A stretch of 64,000 bases of DNA from CAZCPB01 sp044223975. GTDB lineage: Bacteria > Planctomycetota > Phycisphaerae > Phycisphaerales > UBA1924. Below, one piece after another: positions 58,350-64,000 of the stretch. Position 1 is the first letter of the stretch; the number at the start of each line of letters is the position of its first letter. The stretch spans positions 1 to 64,000 of the forward strand of contig JBGALI010000019.1 in NCBI GenBank assembly GCA_044223975.1, written 5' to 3'. The translations under genes and the position numbers were made by a program. The notes beneath the pieces are model-generated. The model had not been told where the DNA came from, made no database searches, and was given only the letters and a program-made list of their open reading frames with translations.

Positions 58350-59552
58350 ATGACGGCATTGGACGCGACAACGGACGGCCGGCCCCCGATGGACCGGCGG
58401 AACCCGTTCTGGCGGTCCGTGGGCGCGGACTGGGTCAAGCGGCTGGTGACGCTGGCCGTGGGGATCGGTCTTGGCCTGTGGGTTCTCAATTACTACTACC
58501 AGAACCGGATCGTGCCCGACGAGCTGGCCCTGGGGGCCGGCACCAAGGCGATGGAAGCGTCGTGGCGTTCCAAGCCGCTGACCGCCCTTCGGCTTTCCGA
58601 CTACTCGAGGGTGTACCCCGAATCATCCTCGCGCGAGGCGCACGCGCACGAGGCGGTGTGGCTCGGCAACTCTCAGCTGCACTCGGTCAACCAGTACAAG
58701 GACGGCGACACGTTGGCCCCCGTCTTTGCGTCCGAGCGTCTGGGCTGGCCGGTCTACGGGCTTTCCATCCCCAACGCGAGCCTGCAAGAACACCTGGTCG
58801 TGGGCCTGTGGGTGCTGCAGCACCGCGCGCCCGAGTGGCTGATCATTCCCGTCGTGTTCGACGACACGCGCGAGGACGGCCTGCGCCCCGACTTCAAGGT
58901 CCTCGACTCGCCCGGGCTGCGGGCGGCGCTGGCCGGGAGCGAGGCCGGGATCGAGCTGACGCGGGAGCTCGACAAGCTCGCCGCGGGCGAACGGGAGTCG
59001 CAGGGGACCACGCACTCGCACTTCTCGCTGCAGGTCATCGTCGAGAACGCCCTTGAAGGCTGGGCGGACCGGCACTGGGACGTGTGGGCCAAGCGCGGCG
59101 AGATCTTCTCGACGTTCCTGGCGACCGACGTCTACCACCTCCGCAACTGGATCTTCGGCATCAACGCCACGACCAAGCGCCCGCGGATCCAGATGCGGTA
59201 CGACAAGAACATGGAGTCGCTCCGGGCCTTGCTCAAGGCCGCGGCAGACGCGCACGTGAAGGTGATCGTGTACATCCCGCCTTTGCGGTGGGACGTGAGC
59301 CCACCGTACCTTCTGGAACAGTACGAGGAGTGCAAGAAGGACACGCAGCGCCTGGCCCGCGAGGGGGGCGCGTACTTCATCGACATCGACCATGCCGTGC
59401 CCGACGGCCTGTGGGGAGAGGCGTACGGCGACATCGACTTCATGCACTTCCGCGAGGAGGGTCACAAGATCATGGGCGGCGCGATGGCCGCGACGATCCT
59501 GGGGGCCGAGTCCGGCGAGATCAAGCCCGCGGGCGCGGGGGGGACGAAGTAA
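58350..59552 (+). CDS. AlgJ/DltD-like membrane-anchored SGNH-fold protein
   Basis: 400 residues from ATG 58350 (ATG 58389 also possible). One N-terminal helix (RLVTLAVGIGLGLWVLNYYY). Periplasmic domain: VWLGNSQLHSVNQ with Ser-108, the nucleophile-like position, and DIDFMHFREEGHKIMG with D363 and H366, the Asp-x-x-His pair of SGNH/DltD/AlgX-J folds. IVYIPPLRWDVSPPYLLEQYEE and AHVKVIV fit the sheet strands. It lies four bases from an AlgI-type MBOAT, the classic partner that hands acetyl groups across the membrane. It is probably the periplasmic O-acetyl-transfer protein. Confidence 0.77.
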   Translation: MTALDATTDGRPPMDRRNPFWRSVGADWVKRLVTLAVGIGLGLWVLNYYYQNRIVPDELALGAGTKAMEASWRSKPLTALRLSDYSRVYPESSSREAHAHEAVWLGNSQLHSVNQYKDGDTLAPVFASERLGWPVYGLSIPNASLQEHLVVGLWVLQHRAPEWLIIPVVFDDTREDGLRPDFKVLDSPGLRAALAGSEAGIELTRELDKLAAGERESQGTTHSHFSLQVIVENALEGWADRHWDVWAKRGEIFSTFLATDVYHLRNWIFGINATTKRPRIQMRYDKNMESLRALLKAAADAHVKVIVYIPPLRWDVSPPYLLEQYEECKKDTQRLAREGGAYFIDIDHAVPDGLWGEAYGDIDFMHFREEGHKIMGGAMAATILGAESGEIKPAGAGGTK

Positions 59553-59555
59553 CCC

Positions 59556-61031
59556 GTGCTCTTCAACTCTCTCACCTACCTCGTGTTCATGGTGGTGCTG
59601 GCGCCCGCGGCGGTGTTCGGGCCGGCGTGGCTGCGTCGGGCGATCTTCCTGTGGGGAAGCCTGGTCTTCTACGCCTTCTGGCGGATCGACTTCACCGCGC
59701 TGGTCGTGTTCACGGCCTTCGTGGATTACTTCGGCGCCGGGCGTATCGCCGCGTCCGACGACCCCAAGGTCCGGAAGATGTGGATCACGATCAGCCTCGT
59801 GATGAACCTCACGGTGCTGGCGTTCTTCAAGTACTTCAAGTTCCTGGTCGGCTCGGGGGTGGGGCTGGGGTCGCTTCTGGGTGTTCACGTCGAGGTCTCG
59901 GCGGGCTTCCAGCACTTCCTGGACACGATCGTGCTGCCGCTGGGAATCAGCTTCTACACGTTCCACTCGCTGAGCTACGTCTTTGACGTGTACCGCGGGA
60001 TCATCCCGCCCGTGCCCAACTTCCCGCAGTTCCTCACGTACGTGATGTTCTGGACGCAGCTGGTGGCCGGACCGATCCTGCGCGCCAGCGACGTGGTGCC
60101 CACGCTGCAGAATTACAAGAAGCCCAGGGCGGGCGAGGTGGTGTACGGGCTGGAGGAGATCCTGCAGGGCCTGTTCAAGAAGCTGGTGATCGCCGACCAG
60201 ATCGCCCCGATCGTGGACGCCGGGTTCGAGATCCCGGTGAGCCGGATGGGAACGCTGGACGTCTGGACGCTGTCGTTCCTGTTTGGCTTCCAGATCTACT
60301 TCGACTTTGCCGGCTATTCATCGATCGCGCTGGGCTCGGCCCGCGTGATGGGGTTCCACTTCCCTCCCAACTTCAACTGGCCGTACTTGGCCACGTCGCC
60401 CAAAGAATTCTGGAAGCGATGGCACATCTCGCTGTCGTCGTGGATCCGCGACTACCTGTACATCCCGCTGCAGGGCGCCAAGTTCAAGCCCGCGGCCCAG
60501 CGGGTGCTCGACACGACGGCGCAGGACGAGGTCACGCCGGCCCGCCGCAACTTCGCGCTCTTTGCCACGTGGTTCATCATGGGCCTGTGGCACGGGGCCA
60601 ACTGGACGTTCGCGCTGTGGGGCGTGTGGCACGCGATCTTGATCTTCGTTCACCGCGCCACGGCGCCGGTGTGCGAGCGGCTCCCGATGTGGGTCCGGCG
60701 CGTCGGCGGCTGGGGCTTCACGCTCAGCTTCGCCATGCTCGGCTGGATCTTCTTCCGCGCCCGCACCGTCTCTGACTCGCTGCACATGATCGCCACCGCG
60801 TTCAACCCCGCGAAGCTCCGCGTGCGGGCGCTGCGCGAGAACGACTACCTGGTGGCGTTCGTGGTTCTGGTGGGCATGCTGATCACGGCCGGCGTGCTGA
60901 AGTACGCGTCCGGGGTCAAAGTCCCGGGCATCATCAAGTACCCCGTCATGGCCGCGGCGACCACGGTGATGTTCTTCGGGGTCTTCCTCTGCCTGCGGCA
61001 GGTCCAGCAGTTCATCTACTTCCAGTTCTGA
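59556..61031 (+). CDS. AlgI-type MBOAT acyltransferase
   Basis: 491 residues from GTG 59556. Many membrane segments with the MBOAT signature: LVAGPILRASDVVP, FGFQIYFDFAGYSSIALGSARVMGFHFPPNFNWPYLATSPKEFWKRWHISLSSWIRDYLYIPL, and the catalytic His in GLWHGANWTFALWG (H346). These match AlgI/DltB/PatA, which move acetyl (or D-alanyl) groups from the cytoplasm to the periplasm for polysaccharide O-acetylation. With the upstream AlgJ/DltD-like protein it forms a complete transfer pair. Ends in FQF. Confidence 0.92.
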   Translation: MLFNSLTYLVFMVVLAPAAVFGPAWLRRAIFLWGSLVFYAFWRIDFTALVVFTAFVDYFGAGRIAASDDPKVRKMWITISLVMNLTVLAFFKYFKFLVGSGVGLGSLLGVHVEVSAGFQHFLDTIVLPLGISFYTFHSLSYVFDVYRGIIPPVPNFPQFLTYVMFWTQLVAGPILRASDVVPTLQNYKKPRAGEVVYGLEEILQGLFKKLVIADQIAPIVDAGFEIPVSRMGTLDVWTLSFLFGFQIYFDFAGYSSIALGSARVMGFHFPPNFNWPYLATSPKEFWKRWHISLSSWIRDYLYIPLQGAKFKPAAQRVLDTTAQDEVTPARRNFALFATWFIMGLWHGANWTFALWGVWHAILIFVHRATAPVCERLPMWVRRVGGWGFTLSFAMLGWIFFRARTVSDSLHMIATAFNPAKLRVRALRENDYLVAFVVLVGMLITAGVLKYASGVKVPGIIKYPVMAAATTVMFFGVFLCLRQVQQFIYFQF

Positions 61032-61056
61032 GGCGCGTCCGGGATCCCCGGCGCCT
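61031..61056 (+). terminator. hairpin directly after the MBOAT stop
   Basis: AGGCG + CCGGG (61031-61043, 3-nt bulge) pairs with CCCGG + CGCCT (61047-61056). A strong GC stem but no T-tract. Confidence 0.35.
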
Positions 61057-61221
61057 GGGCCCGCGGTCGGTTTCTGAACGGATCCGCGGGCCTTTCTGGC
61101 GGTTCGAGTTGCGGAATGCTTGAGCGGGCGTTCCCTTCGGTCGATCTTTGGTCGGCGTCGATCCGTACTATCGGAGCCCCTGCCCGGTGGGCGCAGGTCC
61201 CGCCCACTCCCGGAAGGCTGG

Positions 61222-62655
61222 ATGCAGATCTTTCTCGGATATTTCCTGGCGCTGGTCGCCCTCTGGCTGGGCTGGCGCATGATCAGGGACGCGCGCCGCG
61301 GCGTCGCTGATCTGTTCAGCGCGCGCAACTTCTTCCTGCTCGGGTTCATCGTCTTCCAGCTCACCAGCGCGTCGTTGACCCTGTTCACGGGGTTCTACGA
61401 CGCGGTGCAGTGCGCCGACTACGGCAAGACCGGGCTCATCTACACGTTCATGGCGATGACGTTCCTGGCCCTCTTTCTGACGTTCTACCGCAAGGGCGGC
61501 TGGGCGACGCGAATGGCCTCCAAGGTTCGCGGCAGGTACGGCTCGATCGGGCCCTCGACCACGCTGCTGATCGCCGTGCTCTTCCTGGCCGGCGCGGTTC
61601 TCTGGCGGCTCGTGCTCACGCAGATCCCGGTGTTCGGCGTGCTGGCGGTCGTGGTCGCTTCCGGTCTGGCGGCCACCGCGGCCGGGCTTGCCGCGTGGGT
61701 GTGGGCGCCGCGGTGGAACAACCCCGTGGTGGGGCTGCTGTCGCTGGCGATCATCGGCGGCTCGCTGACGGTCGTGTTCTTCGGTGACTTCGGGCGCCGC
61801 AACGCCTTGGACATCTTCCTGGCGTGTCTCTGGGGCGCGCACCACGGGCACTGGAAGCACATCGGCCTGAAGCGCGCCAGCTACCAGATCATCCCGGTCG
61901 GCACCGCGGCGATGGTTTTTCTCGCGGCGTTCACCGCGGGGCGCGGGCAGCTGGCCGACAGCCGTCTGGGCGTCGCGGAAAGCTTCGCACGCCTGGGCAA
62001 GGGCGACATGTCCAAGGGCTTCCTGGACCTGGCCACCGGTCAGGCCGCGGCGGCGTGCAGCATGTGGCTCATCGACACGCGCCCCGATCCGTTCGAGTAC
62101 CAGCCTTTTCACACGCTCCGCTATTTCATCTTCCACCCCATCCCGCGCACCCTCTGGGAGGGCAAACCCGTGGGGCTCGGTTCGCAGATGACCATCCAGG
62201 CCAGCGTGCGAAACCGGAGCAAGGAATTCAGCTTCGGGCCGGGGCTCATGGGGCACATCGCCAACGACAACCCGTACCTCACGATGGTGCCGTACGCCTT
62301 CGGCTTTGCCTTCATGCTCCGGTTCATGGACCAGCTGGTGCGCAACCACCGCTTCAACCCGTTCATCATTATCCCGCTGGGCGTGGCCCTGGGCGACGTC
62401 GTCGGGCTGCCGCGCGGCGAGGCGGGGTTCTTCCTGTTCCGCATCACGACCATGACCGTCTCGGCGTGGGTCGGGATCGGGTTCTTCGGGATGATCGCCA
62501 AGGCGATGGGGGTGGTCATGCCGCCGCCCGACACGGCGCCGGTCCAGGCGCCGGTCGACGACCATGACGGGTCGTACGTCACCGGGTCCGACCTGATCGA
62601 TCCGGCGCAGGCGGCGGCCTATTCGGAATCGCCCGACGCCGAGCAGGCGGCCTGA
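61222..62655 (+). CDS. Wzy-like polysaccharide polymerase or O-antigen ligase family membrane protein
   Basis: 477 residues from ATG 61222 (GGAAGG five bases upstream); an in-frame extension to 61120 lacks a signal. About 11-12 membrane segments (QIFLGYFLALVALWLGWRMI, FFLLGFIVFQLTSASLTL, LIYTFMAMTFLALFLTFY, LLIAVLFLAGAVLWRLVL and on). A long loop near the middle contains DSRLGVAESFARLGKGDM and RTLWEGKPVGLGSQM..SFGPGLMGHIANDNPYLTMVPYAFGF. This fits Wzy/EpsG/O-antigen polymerase topology. Sequence conservation in the group is low, so polymerase versus ligase cannot be decided. Confidence 0.7.
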   Translation: MQIFLGYFLALVALWLGWRMIRDARRGVADLFSARNFFLLGFIVFQLTSASLTLFTGFYDAVQCADYGKTGLIYTFMAMTFLALFLTFYRKGGWATRMASKVRGRYGSIGPSTTLLIAVLFLAGAVLWRLVLTQIPVFGVLAVVVASGLAATAAGLAAWVWAPRWNNPVVGLLSLAIIGGSLTVVFFGDFGRRNALDIFLACLWGAHHGHWKHIGLKRASYQIIPVGTAAMVFLAAFTAGRGQLADSRLGVAESFARLGKGDMSKGFLDLATGQAAAACSMWLIDTRPDPFEYQPFHTLRYFIFHPIPRTLWEGKPVGLGSQMTIQASVRNRSKEFSFGPGLMGHIANDNPYLTMVPYAFGFAFMLRFMDQLVRNHRFNPFIIIPLGVALGDVVGLPRGEAGFFLFRITTMTVSAWVGIGFFGMIAKAMGVVMPPPDTAPVQAPVDDHDGSYVTGSDLIDPAQAAAYSESPDAEQAA

Positions 62656-62865
62656 GTGAGCCGCCGCGGCCGGGACTCCACCTCGGTTCTCGGAGGTGCG
62701 CCGCGCCGCTCGTGGGGGATGCGCGGGTGGCGCCGACGCCGTCGGCGGCAGCGCAGTTGCCCCGGTTGATCGCCAGGCCCGGGACGACGATCTGGTAGGT
62801 ACGAGCGCCCGACGGGCCCGAAGCCATGGCCCACCCCGTCGATCGCGCACCGCCCGGAGAGGATC

Positions 62866-64000
62866 ATGCGGCTTTGCGCGCCGGCACGCCAACTCGGCCG
62901 ATTCGCCCTCGCGGCGACCGTGGCCCTGGCGCTCGTTCCCCGCGCGACGGCGCAGCAGATCCCGCCCCCCGAGCCCGGCGATCCGCAGGTACGGGCCCGG
63001 CTGATCGACAACCAGCTTGAGCTCCGCGATCTTGAGACCAACTCGCCGATCGTGGTCACGCGCGGCATCAAGCTGACGACGCCTCTCGATCCGCGTGTGA
63101 AGACGACGATCACGCTCCACGAGCAGCCCGCCGGGGCCGACATCGTGTTCACCTTCACCAATACCGGCGACACGCCGCTGCCGGTCGGGATGCTCCGCCT
63201 GGGCGTCATCACGCTGGGCCCGAACATCTCGTACCTCGACACCAAGTACATGCAGGACTTCGTGCCGAGCGATGTCAGCACGTTTGTCGGGCAGGCGTGG
63301 GGCTACCCCGATTATGCCTACAGCCCGGTCTGGGTGCTCACCAGTCCCACCTGCGCACTCGGGGTCAGCCTGCAGTACCCGATCCTGGAGTATCGCCACG
63401 ACACCACGCTCTGGATGGACAACCCGCGCGGCGAGTTCCTCACGGGCGAGGGCGGACGCGGCTGGTCGGTCAACTTCGGGCTTTCCGATACCGGCGGCGA
63501 GAGTCAGCAGCGCGTGCACCGCCCGGCGTCGCTCCCGCCCGGCGTCTCACGCACGTACGTCATGAGCGTGCGGGTCACCAAGAACCCCGCGGAGTGGTTG
63601 CGCACGCTGCTCCCCTACCGCAACTACTTCAGGTCGATCTACGGCGGTGTCACCTACGACCGTCGGACCGCCCCCATCATGAGCATGGGCCTCTCCGATA
63701 AGAGCCTGTGCACCACCGAGAACCCGCGCGGCTGGGCGACCGAGTTCCGCCCGGATATCTACGGCTGGACCAAGGTCGTCCAGTACCTCAAGCAGTACCT
63801 TCCCGGGTGGCCCTCCATCATGTTCTGGACGCCCTCGGGCTATTACATGAACCACAAGTCCGGCAATTACCCGCCGCAGATCTGCACGCCGTGGCTCGAG
63901 ACCACCACGCTCTCGACCGCGTTCGATCCGGTGAACGGGCTGCCCTCGCTCCTCAAATCGGGCAAGGAGCTGGGGATCTGGTGGGGCCGTTCGTGCCAGG
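62866..64000 (+). CDS. secreted protein, cut by the window end; possible TIM-barrel glycosidase-like
   Basis: From ATG 62866 (GGAGAGG four bases upstream) the frame stays open to the window end, at least 378 codons. Signal peptide RQLGRFALAATVALALVPRATAQ. A beta-rich first domain (about 45-240): IVVTRGIKLTTPLDPRVKTTITLHEQPAGADIVFTFTNTGDTPLPVGM. After about residue 285 the chain turns to GWTKVVQYLKQYLPGWPSIMFWTPSGYY, LPSLLKSGKELGIWWGRSCQ, like alternate strands and helices of a TIM barrel. No named family is recognised; a polysaccharide-degrading or modifying enzyme is plausible from its position after the EPS genes. The C-terminus is not available. Confidence 0.7.
   Translation, partial: MRLCAPARQLGRFALAATVALALVPRATAQQIPPPEPGDPQVRARLIDNQLELRDLETNSPIVVTRGIKLTTPLDPRVKTTITLHEQPAGADIVFTFTNTGDTPLPVGMLRLGVITLGPNISYLDTKYMQDFVPSDVSTFVGQAWGYPDYAYSPVWVLTSPTCALGVSLQYPILEYRHDTTLWMDNPRGEFLTGEGGRGWSVNFGLSDTGGESQQRVHRPASLPPGVSRTYVMSVRVTKNPAEWLRTLLPYRNYFRSIYGGVTYDRRTAPIMSMGLSDKSLCTTENPRGWATEFRPDIYGWTKVVQYLKQYLPGWPSIMFWTPSGYYMNHKSGNYPPQICTPWLETTTLSTAFDPVNGLPSLLKSGKELGIWWGRSCQ

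Noticed and set aside
61168..63519. Long minus-strand open frame opposite the polymerase and the last secreted gene
   Set aside because: Arg/His/Asp-rich low-complexity product; plus-strand membrane protein and signal peptide are convincing.

Overview
The window is very GC-rich and gene-dense, with strong third-position G/C bias. It looks like a chromosomal segment of a planctomycete, most likely class Phycisphaerae (inference). The pointers are a secreted protein ending in two dockerin-like DxDxNG..GDDFD repeats with a terminal Gly-Cys, at least seven small membrane proteins carrying a CxxCGY...CPECG zinc ribbon, a Ser/Thr kinase with a TPR tail, and many short intergenic hairpin repeats. 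There is no phage, plasmid, rRNA, tRNA or CRISPR signature.

Layout. 1-6 kb: end of a metallophosphoesterase, a DUF1579 lipoprotein/secreted protein, then a signalling operon (excisionase-type HTH + receiver, HDOD + histidine kinase, pseudo-receiver + GAF). 6-11 kb: two diverged GDP-L-fucose-synthase-like genes flank two paralogous zinc-ribbon membrane proteins; a membrane-anchored EEP-family protein is divergent from the second. 11-20 kb (minus): dockerin protein, esterase + NTF2-like pair, and a MacA/MacB/TolC-type efflux set. 20-27 kb: QueD, HtrA-type protease, an ECF sigma factor with a small membrane partner, three zinc-ribbon membrane proteins plus a decayed copy, and small planctomycete-type proteins. 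27-37 kb: kinase-TPR protein, TsaB, ArfB, an outer-membrane barrel, an HU-like protein, a Tat-exported aldo/keto reductase, glycyl-tRNA synthetase and a sialidase-like protein. 37-47 kb (mostly minus): an apparent TetR-VOC-AHSA1-zinc-ribbon operon under a double palindromic operator, an alpha/beta hydrolase, NadA, a 7Fe-type ferredoxin, an MlaF-like ATPase and a DUF4190-like protein.

47-64 kb (all plus) is an exopolysaccharide locus: a GT2-like domain fused to an SDR epimerase, a WcaF-like acetyltransferase, three related GT4 enzymes, a GT2 enzyme, an APH-like kinase fused to a methyltransferase, a Wzx-type flippase, an AlgJ/DltD-like protein with an AlgI-type MBOAT (polysaccharide O-acetylation), a Wzy-like polymerase and a secreted protein cut by the window edge. 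The inferred flow is sugar assembly on a lipid carrier, flipping, polymerisation and acetylation. No priming glycosyltransferase, export channel or exosortase is seen in the window. The fucose-synthase-like genes at 6-9.6 kb could supply a deoxysugar.

Besides genes, the window holds hairpin repeats with covarying stems, two MITE-like inverted-repeat elements, a dispersed heptamer repeat, and an apparently over-represented half-palindrome TTGCCGCGG. Motif counts and alignments were made by eye; family assignments rest on motif recognition, not searches.
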